A stretch of DNA of 64,000 bases, taken from assembly GCA_903642325.1 (NCBI GenBank), contig CAHJWM010000013.1:47010-111009 (forward strand), read 5' to 3'. The position numbers and the translations under genes were made by a program. This document shows positions 17,037 through 26,181 of this stretch, one piece after another. Positions within the stretch are counted from its first letter, which is position 1. Each line of letters starts with the position of its first letter. Below the pieces are notes generated by a model that saw only the letters and a list, made by a program, of their open reading frames with translations, did not search any database and was not told the DNA's origin. This DNA comes from Myxococcales bacterium (GTDB taxonomy: Bacteria > Myxococcota_A > Polyangia > Polyangiales > Polyangiaceae).

Positions 17037-17654
17037 CTAGCCCCACTTGGCGAGCGATATTCTCCGAGACCCCGTGACGAGAATATCCGGCGGCACGTCT
17101 TTGGATACGACCACTGACGCGCCGATGACTGCACCAGCACCGATGGTGACGCCCGCGAGCACGATGCTGCGAGAGCCGAGCCAGGCGCCAGACCCCACTG
17201 AGATTGGCGCGTGCCCAGGGGCCCCGGCACGCCGCACTGGGTTCGACGTCGTGTGTGTGCGGGTCAGGAACATCACTTCATGCCCCACCGATACGTGCTC
17301 GCCAAAGGCGATTTCGTCGTCCAACTCGAAGTGGCATCCAAAGTTGAACCCGCAGCCTGCTCCGATTTTTAGCCGCGGGCAGATATCACCCTCACCGGTG
17401 AGCGTCGGCAGACCCCAAAATATCGACGAGCGACCAATCTGCACGCCCGTCGCCCTGAGCGCGGCCGTCAACACGCGAGAAGCAACGAATGGTGGAAAAA
17501 GGCCGAGGACTCGCTCGACCGCTTCGAGTCGCACTGAGCCGAAGAGGCGCGTCGCGCGCTCGATTGCGAAGGAGGTTGCGGCAATCAACGCAGGTTTCTC
17601 TAGCTCGGCATTCGTTGGGTGTCCACGATCACGAGGCCAAGAGCTCAGAGCCAT
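17037..17654 (-). CDS. LbH (hexapeptide-repeat) O-acyltransferase, second copy
   Basis: A 205-residue enzyme with an N-terminal helical region and a left-handed beta-helix at about 70-195 (LKIGAGCGF, VSVGHEVMF, ISVGSGAWLG, VTIGAGAVIG). The loop LTRTHTTSNP carries the likely catalytic His, as in WcaF-like acetyltransferases. It shares the same layout and motif order as the 16382 gene, suggesting duplication and two acylation sites. Start ATG 17654 is assigned from the frame alone. Confidence 0.87.
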   Translation of the reverse strand: MALSSWPRDRGHPTNAELEKPALIAATSFAIERATRLFGSVRLEAVERVLGLFPPFVASRVLTAALRATGVQIGRSSIFWGLPTLTGEGDICPRLKIGAGCGFNFGCHFELDDEIAFGEHVSVGHEVMFLTRTHTTSNPVRRAGAPGHAPISVGSGAWLGSRSIVLAGVTIGAGAVIGASVVVSKDVPPDILVTGSRRISLAKWG

Positions 17655-17761
17655 CGACCGTGCGCCCGCCAGTGCGAGATGACAACGCGGGCCGAACAGT
17701 CAGGTCGGGCGCATCGATTGGTTTACACCTGACCCCTGCGGCAAAGGCGCGATCCGCGGCC

Positions 17762-18439
17762 TCATTCGACGACGACGACGTCCCCTCTTCTCAATTGAAA
17801 AGCCGACGCGCCGTCTTCATTCTTGAGGAGTGAATCGTAGGTGAAACGAATGCGAGTGAAAACCGGCGTGCGCCGCAGCACGAATATGGCCGATCTGTCG
17901 GCGAAGTCCGAGAGCCCCCCAGCCTGCGCCAGAGCCTGCAATAGCCCTACGGGGGGGTCGAGGGTGAGCGTGCCCGTGTTGCCGATCTCGCCGAGCATGC
18001 TGACCGTGACCGGGCCAGGCTGCTCGAGGACCACAGATACGCGCGGGCTCACGATGAATTCTTTTAGCCGCACTTCGATTTCTTTACCGAGCTCTACCGG
18101 GGACTTGCCCGCGGCCACGATTTCGCCAGCAAACGGCAATGTAATCTTGCCGTCGGTTCTTATACGCGTCGGAGTTGCGACCGCCTCTTGACCGAAGACC
18201 CTGACCGTCACTGTATCGCCCGCCACGAGTAGATATTCGCTAAAGCTCGGTGCCCACTGCCCTCGAGGATACTTGGAGAACCAAACGAACGACCCGTGAT
18301 CGGCACAGCCCACAATCAGGACCGTGAGGAAACACATGCACGTCGAAAGACGCGCTACGCGACGAAACCCAGCCGCGCGTATTTTGCTCCACTGAGACCG
18401 CGATGTCGGTTTGAACACAGGCGGCAGGGTATGCGACAA
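17762..18439 (-). CDS. Short OPX polysaccharide-export lipoprotein (Wza/EpsY-like)
   Basis: 225 residues. A basic N-terminus and hydrophobic stretch end in a lipobox (LIVGC, Cys45), so it is a lipoprotein. Residues 66-140 form the polysaccharide-export (PES) domain (YLLVAGDTVTVRVFGQE, GKITLPFAGEIVAAG) and 143-225 an SLBB domain. The chain ends at RRGDVVVVE, directly after the SLBB domain, so the C-terminal amphipathic helix with which Wza crosses the outer membrane is missing. Short OPX proteins of this kind in myxobacteria work with a separate beta-barrel. The true start may lie downstream of ATG 18439, because the n-region is long. Confidence 0.9.
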   Translation of the reverse strand: MSHTLPPVFKPTSRSQWSKIRAAGFRRVARLSTCMCFLTVLIVGCADHGSFVWFSKYPRGQWAPSFSEYLLVAGDTVTVRVFGQEAVATPTRIRTDGKITLPFAGEIVAAGKSPVELGKEIEVRLKEFIVSPRVSVVLEQPGPVTVSMLGEIGNTGTLTLDPPVGLLQALAQAGGLSDFADRSAIFVLRRTPVFTRIRFTYDSLLKNEDGASAFQLRRGDVVVVE

Positions 18440-18591
18440 TGGCCGAGTTGTTCAAGAACAAGCTCGCGGCGGAGCCTCAAGCTTCGCAGAGACCATCCAG
18501 AATGGCCGGACACGTTCTCACCTCGCCCAGCCAAGCTTAGATGGCCCGGACCATTGATCCCGAGCCGCCGTTCGACACCACGGGCTGCGCC

Positions 18592-19530
18592 TCACGCCCG
18601 CGCCGCGGGTCTGGGCTTATAGCGACCAGTCGCTATGTCCAGCTCGTCGTGCTGCAAGCAGTCTCGGTAAGCTTTGCGGACGTAAAGATATCGAACGAGC
18701 GCATTCGGTGATCGGGACAAGCGACCGTTTTTGAACGTCGAAACGAAATCGTTCCAAAACACGCCCATCCACTCCCGGCCTCGCGGATCACCACGCAGAG
18801 TCATCTTCGCCGCCAAGGCACCTTGTCCCACCGCATAGCTTCGCCGATGCTTGAAGACGGCCTTCATCCCGTAGCGGGCGCCCGACGTATGGTGAACGAT
18901 GACGGTCGGCGTCGACCGCAGTCGAATGCCCTCTGCCTCCGCACGCAACATGTAGTCTAAGTCCTCGGACGACTCAAAAGGTGCGCCTCCTCCCAGGCAC
19001 TCATCGAAGCCTCCTATCCTTTGAGCCGCGTCCGAGCGCACCGCGAAATTTGCCCCTGCAAAGTCATACCGGGCCGGGCGCCTGTCGGCGTCACGCACTG
19101 GGTCGTAGGTGAGCTCGTCGGGGTGGATGTTCGGGCAGACGGCAAACCAGTGACCGCTAATATCCGGCGCGATGAGGGCCCCGCTCAGGAACCCCAGCTG
19201 AGGATCGTCCTCGAAGCACTTCACCACGGTTGCAAGCCAGCTCTTATCCGCCTCGCAATCATCGTCCGTGAACGCGATGATCCGGCCACGAGCCGCGCCG
19301 ATGGCGGCGTTTCGGGCGGAGCTAACGCCCATCTGGTCCAGATGGAGGTAACGAATACGCGAGTCCTCGCGAGCGTGAGCTTCGGTGACCTGACGTAACC
19401 CCGGGTCGGGTCCTTGGCCCACGACGATCAGCTCCCAATCAGAAAATGATTGACGGCGGACGGAATCAATCGCGGCCCCGAGGGTCCCCGGGCGCACGGT
19501 GGGGATCGAGACCGTGACCGTCACAGACAT
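18592..19530 (-). CDS. GT2 glycosyltransferase (soluble, GT-A)
   Basis: A 312-residue family-2 transferase. It has VSIPTVRPGTL at the N-terminus, the metal-binding FTDDDCEAD near residue 90, GGAPFESSEDLDYMLRAE near 200 (catalytic ED) and no membrane helices. It should add one sugar from a nucleotide donor to the lipid-linked oligosaccharide at the cytoplasmic face. It runs in the same direction as the OPX gene, 152 bp upstream of it. Confidence 0.9.
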   Translation of the reverse strand: MSVTVTVSIPTVRPGTLGAAIDSVRRQSFSDWELIVVGQGPDPGLRQVTEAHAREDSRIRYLHLDQMGVSSARNAAIGAARGRIIAFTDDDCEADKSWLATVVKCFEDDPQLGFLSGALIAPDISGHWFAVCPNIHPDELTYDPVRDADRRPARYDFAGANFAVRSDAAQRIGGFDECLGGGAPFESSEDLDYMLRAEAEGIRLRSTPTVIVHHTSGARYGMKAVFKHRRSYAVGQGALAAKMTLRGDPRGREWMGVFWNDFVSTFKNGRLSRSPNALVRYLYVRKAYRDCLQHDELDIATGRYKPRPAARA

Positions 19531-19717
19531 GTTGATTCGAGCGTGGGCCGCTCTCTAAACGAAGTCAAGATACCGCTCGCGACTGATGACCTGACAACTC
19601 GACCACGACATCTCACACTGAGTAGCCAGGTTCGAGCGTGCGCAGCGAATTCAGGGCATCGACTTGTGTTGGAGCGCGCTGCCGAAAAAGCTGAAGCGGA
19701 AAACGAAGTTTGCAAAG

Positions 19718-21172
19718 TCAGCTGGGCGGACCCAGAAGATCCGGCGCGGGGCCCGAGCCATCGAGCGCTTTCAAGAATGCCGTCAAGTCGACAATCTCGC
19801 TTGGTATGAGCTCGAGGGCTTTGATTTCATTAGTCCCATTATTTCCCGACGAATTGCCGCCCGTAGAGAAGAATCCGACCACGGACTCGAGGCCACTGAC
19901 CGTGCCGGAATGCATGAAGGATGGGCGAGCGCTCACACATCGCAGGGTGGGCGTTCGAAAGGCCCCCTCGAAACTTCGATCCACTGATTTCGGCAGCCGA
20001 CCATCGTCTCCGTCGCTGTATGGCCCGACGATTCCAATGGGGTCGGCGATTGCCTGCGCTAGGTCGACGCTGGCGCCCACGTCGTTGCCGTTGAAGATGC
20101 CTTCCTTCGTGGGCTCGACGTTGAAGCCCACGTTGTGAAACTTTTGGTCTGAGAAGTAGGGTCCGGAATGGCACGATGCGCATTCGCCCTTCTCGATGAA
20201 AAGCATAGCGCCACGTTGCTCCGATGCGCTCAACGACTCTGTGCTGCCATTTACCCAGGCATCGAAGCGACTTTGACCGCAGGTGAGCTTGCGTTCGTAC
20301 GCCGCAAGTGCCTTGCCGAAATTCACTGCGATTCGATTCACCAGCGTCTGATCGGCGGTCGCTAGCCCATCGTACTCGGCATGATCCCCGGGGACGCCGT
20401 GACATTCGTAGATTGCATCCGGAGCCATGGCACGTGGCCGCGCGATGTCGGTCGTCAACTTGCAGCCAGTGGTGTCGCTGGTCAGTGTCGGAAAGCGGCT
20501 CGAAGTGGCGAGGTCTCCGAGCGACCCGGCCCCGAATATCTTCTCGTAGGCCTGCCCGTACAGACTCGCCACGCGCTCTGCGACGAATAGGCGCGAACTG
20601 TTCATCTCCAGCGGGTTCTCCAGGGGCCCGAAAGGTTGTGACCACAACGTCGAATATCGCCCCCCCCACATCACGATTTTCGCCTGCCCTACATCCAAAA
20701 GCGACGGCGTGCGTCGCCGCGTCCAGCCCGTGCCGAGCGAGATCTGCTGAAAGGTCGAGCGAGTATCCGAAAACCCGGACGCCGCCACGTGGCAGCCCGC
20801 ACAGGAAACTTTCCCAGAGTCACCCCGGCTTCCAAGCGTGTTGGGCCCGCCGTCGTTGTCGGCATCCAAAAGCTTTCCAGAGAACCCATTGTCAAAAAAC
20901 AGCGTCTGTCCGAGCCTCGCCGCGACTTCGTCCTCGGCGAACGAATTGCTTACGTCAGCGGGCACAGGCGGCAAGGTGGCCGGCGATAGCGAGCGAAGCA
21001 CGACCCATTGTGCATCGCTGAACGTGGGCAATGGCTCCGGGCTAACCCGGCCTCCGTCAGAATTAGGAGTGCCACCAGCCGCTACGACCTCTTTGGTCTC
21101 GCCGGCTTTGCCGCAGGCAGCGAGGAAGAGCCCAGCGAGCGCTAGGCAGAGGAGCGACGTGCCATTGTTCAT
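19718..21172 (-). CDS. Di-heme cytochrome c peroxidase/MauG-family lipoprotein
   Basis: 484 residues from ATG 21172; the frame opens at 21199. The signal ends in lipobox LAAC with Cys20. Two c-type heme sites are present, CAGCH (124-128) and CASCH (331-335), with a likely distal Met420 (SFMHSG). The N-terminal domain (YSTLWSQPFGPLENPLEM) and length resemble bacterial di-heme peroxidases, though it is longer than CcpA because of inserts around 220-265. Family members reduce hydrogen peroxide in the periplasm, or oxidise proteins (MauG) or polymers. Its place among polysaccharide genes is odd and could mean oxidative modification of polymer or protein, but redox housekeeping is equally possible. 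Confidence 0.9.
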   Translation of the reverse strand: MNNGTSLLCLALAGLFLAACGKAGETKEVVAAGGTPNSDGGRVSPEPLPTFSDAQWVVLRSLSPATLPPVPADVSNSFAEDEVAARLGQTLFFDNGFSGKLLDADNDGGPNTLGSRGDSGKVSCAGCHVAASGFSDTRSTFQQISLGTGWTRRRTPSLLDVGQAKIVMWGGRYSTLWSQPFGPLENPLEMNSSRLFVAERVASLYGQAYEKIFGAGSLGDLATSSRFPTLTSDTTGCKLTTDIARPRAMAPDAIYECHGVPGDHAEYDGLATADQTLVNRIAVNFGKALAAYERKLTCGQSRFDAWVNGSTESLSASEQRGAMLFIEKGECASCHSGPYFSDQKFHNVGFNVEPTKEGIFNGNDVGASVDLAQAIADPIGIVGPYSDGDDGRLPKSVDRSFEGAFRTPTLRCVSARPSFMHSGTVSGLESVVGFFSTGGNSSGNNGTNEIKALELIPSEIVDLTAFLKALDGSGPAPDLLGPPS

Positions 21173-21338
21173 CGGGTACCGTGATGCTCCTGAGTACATG
21201 CGGCACGGCTGGTACGGAGATAAGCGCGCAACTACGCCTCATTGAAGATTAGCACCGCCGAGCAACGCCGGCAAACGACCCGAGCGGTGCCGATGAGCGG
21301 GGGTCAGTTCGTTCCGCGGAGTATCCCCGCGAGCGGCG

Positions 21339-23459
21339 TCAAGGTTTCGGCTCGAGCTCAAAAGCGACGACGCGCACCGAATAGGGCGGAACGAAGACCT
21401 CCCGGACGGTGTCCGTGCCACGGCCCTCGTTCGCAAGCTCTTCGGATTTCTTGGAACCAGGACCAAAGCCGAAGACGCGCACCGACGTTACGCCGCCGCA
21501 GGCTCCGAGCGTAATGGAGGCCGAAATGTCCCTCTCGGCGTTGAGGTTGATCAGGACCGCGACGACCTTGGTCGAGTCCATGTTTCGTGACGCAAACAGT
21601 GAGACATTGTGAGCGCCGGTCGCTGGAATCGAGCGCTCTAGAAAATGCGCCCCCTTGCCATCGAAATTTCTAAACGCTTGAAAACCCAAATACCCCGGCG
21701 TGCCCGGCTCGAGGGTACCCCAATAGTAAGCGGATGTAAGCCCGCTCTCTCCGAAGCGGCCGAGTGCTTCGGCGATCGCCAGCCCGCCGCTGATATGGGT
21801 ATCGGCACCAAAGCTCCATTCGCCGAGCGATACGCCTCGACCGGGGTAATTTTCAGCGATCCATGCCTGCATGCGCGGGATCAGATTGATCCGATCTTTG
21901 ATCCAAGACTCGTCTACGTAAGAGGGATCCCAAAGCGCTCGCGTGGACCGGATGCGACGCTCCGAAGCGTCTGCGTCGGTCTTTGCGTCGCCCCCAAAAA
22001 GCCCGGACCCCTGCGGATAGAAGTGGACGTCGAGCACGTCTAGTATGTGCACCCCCTTGTCGTGCTCATAGCTTGCGAGCTTCCGAAGGTACCAGGGCAA
22101 TAGCGCAATGCCGCCGTGGGCGAGGCGGTCCGGCTTGAGCCCGAAGCTAGCCGCGTTATCCACAGCCGAATAGAAATAGCCAGTCCAACCCCATTCCGCG
22201 GGACCCGCGATGACGGCGTCGGGGTCGGCTTGTCGAATCGCCGAACCGTAACGGATCGTTCTATCCAATAGCTCGTCGTATCCGACCGGTTCTGGGTGTA
22301 CGTCGCGGTGAGTGGAGCTCCATAGAGAAGGCTCGTTGTCCAGGATGTACATCGATGCCGCGCGCCCGCCGGCTTCCACATCGCCGGCGCGAAGCTTCTC
22401 GATCCAGCTACGTATCAACTCGGGTGGGGCCTGCACGCTAGTCGCTTCCGGCGAGGCCGGCGTCAGCAGGCTGCCGTCCGGCTTCGCGCCGTCGCCCACG
22501 TCGGGCCGGTTAGGGTCGGTTTTGCGTTGCGGGCCGAAGCGCGAGACGGGAAAGCTCACGGAGCTTCTATCCTTCGCGACCCACCCGATCATCGGCACGA
22601 CAATCGCTTCTTTGACTTCGCTCTTCCGGGCACGTTTCACCCAGTCCCACATGCCGTTGTCGGACGCTCCGACATTCTCGAAGAACCAGTCATTGCCTGT
22701 GTTCCAAGCGGCGCGGTCCCAATTGAGTCGGGTCATCGGGTTGCCGCCGATTCGCCGGCCCGTCTCGCCCAGCTCTGCGGTCGCCCGAGAGATGCCGTAG
22801 ATGAGCGGATTTACGGCGATCGTCGGCTTCTTACAGTCGATGGTTAGTGCAACGGGGGTGCCGGGGCCGGCAGAGCCCGCTTTCGTCAGCAAGATGCTGT
22901 CCAGTAGAACCCAATCCTTCGCCACCATCCGCCGTGCTTCGATGGCAATGCGATTGAAGTCGGCGTTCCGGGGATTCAGAGTTGAGAACGGGACCACGGC
23001 TTTCTGCCAGCCGTCCTTGAGCGGCGTCAGAAGATCCGGCGTCAGCGAGACCGATGGTAGCAACGCCGTATCGGAACCCGCGCTGCGTAAGGTCACTTTG
23101 AGGAAGTCCGGTGTCAGCGCGTCCGGAGGGCGGAACTGAAACGTCAGAGCGCCGAAGCGGCCCGGTTGCTCCGCGTGCTGCAGCACGATGCCGCCATAGG
23201 CCTCGAAGCTGATGCGCGCGGGACCAGCGTCGGCATACTCATGGGGCCCCCAACCCCAATCACTCCAGCCGTTCTCGAACTTGCCTTGAAATACGACCTG
23301 CGCCGTTTCGAGCGTCTGTGCTCGTTCAGACTCGGCCGTTTGCTGTGTCGGCTCGGGACGATCTCGTGCAGGGCGGAGGAGGACGGCGAGCCCAAGTAGC
23401 AGCAGGGCCGCCACCAAGGCAAAGACGGCGACCTTGCTAAGACGCGAAACGCTTCGCAT
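21339..23459 (-). CDS. Membrane-anchored GH44-type beta-glycanase
   Basis: 706 residues from ATG 23459, which lies within the end of the upstream glycosyltransferase gene (23-nt overlap). One N-terminal helix (about 9-29) anchors or exports it. Residues 50-195 look like a jelly-roll carbohydrate-binding or galactose-binding domain. The catalytic TIM barrel follows, with Glu376 in YILDNEPSLW (acid/base) and Glu547 in VSLGEWSFG (nucleophile), then a C-terminal beta-sandwich (600-706). GH44 enzymes are endoglucanases or xyloglucanases. In an exopolysaccharide locus such an enzyme may trim or edit the polymer during export. Together with UDP-xylose synthesis, a xylose-bearing beta-glucan is an attractive but unproved substrate. 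Confidence 0.88.
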   Translation of the reverse strand: MRSVSRLSKVAVFALVAALLLLGLAVLLRPARDRPEPTQQTAESERAQTLETAQVVFQGKFENGWSDWGWGPHEYADAGPARISFEAYGGIVLQHAEQPGRFGALTFQFRPPDALTPDFLKVTLRSAGSDTALLPSVSLTPDLLTPLKDGWQKAVVPFSTLNPRNADFNRIAIEARRMVAKDWVLLDSILLTKAGSAGPGTPVALTIDCKKPTIAVNPLIYGISRATAELGETGRRIGGNPMTRLNWDRAAWNTGNDWFFENVGASDNGMWDWVKRARKSEVKEAIVVPMIGWVAKDRSSVSFPVSRFGPQRKTDPNRPDVGDGAKPDGSLLTPASPEATSVQAPPELIRSWIEKLRAGDVEAGGRAASMYILDNEPSLWSSTHRDVHPEPVGYDELLDRTIRYGSAIRQADPDAVIAGPAEWGWTGYFYSAVDNAASFGLKPDRLAHGGIALLPWYLRKLASYEHDKGVHILDVLDVHFYPQGSGLFGGDAKTDADASERRIRSTRALWDPSYVDESWIKDRINLIPRMQAWIAENYPGRGVSLGEWSFGADTHISGGLAIAEALGRFGESGLTSAYYWGTLEPGTPGYLGFQAFRNFDGKGAHFLERSIPATGAHNVSLFASRNMDSTKVVAVLINLNAERDISASITLGACGGVTSVRVFGFGPGSKKSEELANEGRGTDTVREVFVPPYSVRVVAFELEPKP

Positions 23460-24498
23460 GGCCAGCCTCGGTCGCTTCCACGATTCGTTGCACGAACAGA
23501 TCGAGGCTTGCGTGATTCTCGACGAACGCACGCGCGGCTTCGCCGATCCTGGCGGCTTCCGCTGGATTCGCCAACACCCGCTCGATGGCCGTGCGCAGCG
23601 CTTTTGGATCGCCTGGGGGCACGTAAATCCCGGATACGCCGTCGACGATGGTGTCCGTTTGCCCACGTGTGCGCGTCGCGATCACGCATTTGCCCATCGA
23701 CATCATTTCCAAAATCGTCGCAATGCCCGTCTGGTATTCGTTTTGAATGATCGGCACGACGGCGAGCGCGGAGCGTGCGTACAGAGCCCGTAATTGAAAA
23801 CGGTCGAGCTTGCCCCAGCTAACGTTGGCTGGAAGCGCCTGGCTAGGAGCTAGCTCTCGCTCGATCCAGGGACTCCCAGCGGCGATCTGCAAGCGCACCG
23901 GCAGCCCTGCTACCGCTTCGATGAGTGTGGGATAGTCTCGCAAGAGCTGGCCCGCGGCACACAATAAATCCGCATCTCGCGGCGTGCCATCGGGACGAAA
24001 AAATTCCTGATCGGCGTGATAAGAAATCCTCTGAACCTTATCGGCGGGGAGACCGAGCCGGTCGATCATCAAGCGTTCCTCGGTGGTCGAATAAGCCAGG
24101 ACATGGTCGACCCGATCATGGATGCGCAGCAGATCGAAAAATGCTCGCTTCTTCCTGGGGAATAGCGTGTGCGCGATCATCGTGTGCGAGCAGCGCGCCG
24201 AGCTCGTCTTCAATAGCGCAGCAAGCGGAAGCCCGATATCTTCGCCTGTCGTCAAGATAGCATCGTAGGCGTTACGCAGCGTATATCCGACATAAGCGAC
24301 CGCTGGCGACGCTCCAAGCGCTCTCCGCACGACGCTGACCGACTTGGACGTCGAGCGCTCGACGTCCAAGTAATCGATCAGATCGGCCTTCATCACGCGG
24401 GCGATCTCGAAAACGTCGAGTCGCGGCTCCCGACCGGCGGCGATCTCCGTTCGCATGGCATCGCCGAATCTCCCAGCTGCCAAGATGAGTGTTTTCAT
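23437..24498 (-). CDS. GT-B glycosyltransferase, family 4-like
   Basis: A 353-residue GT-B enzyme. The C-terminal half contains LLCAAGQLLRDYPTLIEA, a VPIIQNEYQTGIATILEMMSMG donor-site region and GQTDTIVDG. The N-terminal acceptor half is intact. It begins at ATG 24498, divergent from the Wzz-type gene across 133 bp, and overlaps the GH44 gene by 23 nt, so the two are one operon. The sequence just upstream of the ATG (TAAAATATACT) is AT-rich and could be a promoter that gives a very short or absent leader. Confidence 0.87.
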   Translation of the reverse strand: MKTLILAAGRFGDAMRTEIAAGREPRLDVFEIARVMKADLIDYLDVERSTSKSVSVVRRALGASPAVAYVGYTLRNAYDAILTTGEDIGLPLAALLKTSSARCSHTMIAHTLFPRKKRAFFDLLRIHDRVDHVLAYSTTEERLMIDRLGLPADKVQRISYHADQEFFRPDGTPRDADLLCAAGQLLRDYPTLIEAVAGLPVRLQIAAGSPWIERELAPSQALPANVSWGKLDRFQLRALYARSALAVVPIIQNEYQTGIATILEMMSMGKCVIATRTRGQTDTIVDGVSGIYVPPGDPKALRTAIERVLANPAEAARIGEAARAFVENHASLDLFVQRIVEATEAGHAKRFAS

Positions 24499-24631
24499 CG
24501 CAAGTATATTTTACGACGGGCCCACGCAGGAAGGCAACGCGAGCCCCGGCGGGTCACGATGCAGCTCGCCGCCAATTTGACCGGGCCGTGCGAACTGGTA
24601 TTCTATCGACGCGAAGGCATACCCGATTTCC

Positions 24632-26140
24632 ATGAATTCAGCCCACGAAGAGAGCGACGGCGGCGGGGGTTTTCAGCCCGAGGTCATCAAGAGCTACTTG
24701 GCCTTTGCGTTTCGGGCGGTGAGGCGGCGGCGGCTAATGGCCGCGGCGATCTTTCTGCCCATCGCAATCTTGACGGTAGTCGCGGCCAAACTTTGGCCAC
24801 GCACCTATCATTGCGAAACCGTGTTGATGGTTCAAGGCAATCAAAGCTTCGAAGAGCTTCGGATGGACTCGTTGGGTGGCGCCACCGAAGTCGTCACCCG
24901 CCAAGAAGGCCTACGAGCTATCGTCAAGGAAACGGATCTCGTTAAAAGCTGGGCGCGAGGCCGTTCCCCACTCCTACGCGCGAAGGACACGGTCATGGGT
25001 TGGATCCGTGGCTTTCCGACCACCGAGGACCAGGAGAAGATGCTCGTCGGCACCCTCACCGCGGCGCTCAATGTCACGGTCGGCAGCGGAACATTGACGC
25101 TGGCAATCGACTGGCCGGAGCCCGAGGGCGCCGCAAAAGTCGTGGCCGCGGCGCAACAGGCGTTTCTCCAGTCGCGTCACAACGCCGAGGTCGCAACGCT
25201 CGCCGAGTACATCTCGATTCTCGAAGGTCACGCCGGTAAAGTTCACAGCGAGATAGACGACCTCGCCGGTCAGATCCAAAAAATAAAGGACGACCGCCTC
25301 GCGGAGGTGGGTAAGAGCGTGAAGAAGGACGCCCCCGCGAGCAGTACGACCCCGGTGGTGAGGGCGGTGCGCGCCTCGGCACCGCGGCCCGTGATACCCG
25401 CGGCTCAAAGTGAGGAAGACGCGCAAGCAAAGGAAACTCTGGAGGCCAAGCAGCGGCAGCTCAAAGAGCTCGAGGATCAACGCGAGCGGCGTCTGTCCGA
25501 TCTCGAAGCAAAGAAGATCGAGCTGGAGACTAGGTACACGAGCGCGCATCCCGAGGTGCTGGCGGTAGTCCGCAATATTACCTCGCTATCGTCGCCGTCT
25601 TCCGACGAAGCGACGCTCAAGCAGGAGGTTTTATCGCTGAAGGCACGGCAAACGGCGAAATCGGCCGCGCAGGCCGCCGGCGCGGCGGCCGCAGCCTCAT
25701 TTCGTGCCGGGGGAGGCGCCGTAACGGAAGCCGGAACGCCCGCGGGAGCAGAGCCGCTATCCCCCGAGATCATGATGTTGATGCAGGATACGGGCGAAAA
25801 TCTGGATCCCGCCTTGGCGTCTCAGCTTCGCCTCGCGGTGGACAGATACGCAATGTTGCACGGGAAGGTCAGCACCTCTCGCGTTGATCTCGACACCGCG
25901 CAGGCGGCATTCGCGCACCGTTATCAAGTCGTGGTTCCAGCAGAAGTCCCCCGTGTGCCCATCAAGCCCAAAGTACCAGTCATTCTTGGTATCGGCTTTC
26001 TAGGCGGGCTGCTTTTCGTGGTCCTGCTTTGTATCCTCGCGGAGCTGCGGACGGGGCGGTTGGTCGAGATTTGGCAAATTCATCAAATGGGCATACCGGT
26101 CCTTGGAGAGCTACGGTTGCCTCCGAATTCTCTAGAATGA
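24632..26140 (+). CDS. Wzz-type polysaccharide co-polymerase (no kinase domain)
   Basis: 502 residues. TM1 at 36-52 is followed by the Wzz domain, a long periplasmic coiled coil (about 190-345) with an Ala/Pro-rich insertion, and TM2 at about 448-469 preceded by the Pro-rich VPRVPIKPKVP. A 33-residue cytoplasmic tail follows with no P-loop or Tyr cluster. Such proteins set chain length with Wzy and bridge to the OPX protein. It lies opposite the transferase-GH44 operon and is followed by a secreted protein and a hydrolase gene. A second Wzz-type protein lies at 38235-40592. Confidence 0.92.
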   Translation: MNSAHEESDGGGGFQPEVIKSYLAFAFRAVRRRRLMAAAIFLPIAILTVVAAKLWPRTYHCETVLMVQGNQSFEELRMDSLGGATEVVTRQEGLRAIVKETDLVKSWARGRSPLLRAKDTVMGWIRGFPTTEDQEKMLVGTLTAALNVTVGSGTLTLAIDWPEPEGAAKVVAAAQQAFLQSRHNAEVATLAEYISILEGHAGKVHSEIDDLAGQIQKIKDDRLAEVGKSVKKDAPASSTTPVVRAVRASAPRPVIPAAQSEEDAQAKETLEAKQRQLKELEDQRERRLSDLEAKKIELETRYTSAHPEVLAVVRNITSLSSPSSDEATLKQEVLSLKARQTAKSAAQAAGAAAAASFRAGGGAVTEAGTPAGAEPLSPEIMMLMQDTGENLDPALASQLRLAVDRYAMLHGKVSTSRVDLDTAQAAFAHRYQVVVPAEVPRVPIKPKVPVILGIGFLGGLLFVVLLCILAELRTGRLVEIWQIHQMGIPVLGELRLPPNSLE

Positions 26141-26181
26141 GACGTCACGCTCCAGGTCGGCCAATGCGGAGGGAGGACGCC

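Noticed and set aside
19839..20669. 276-codon minus-strand open frame
   Set aside because: Out-of-frame shadow of the di-heme peroxidase gene on the same strand; Arg/Gly-rich and domain-free.
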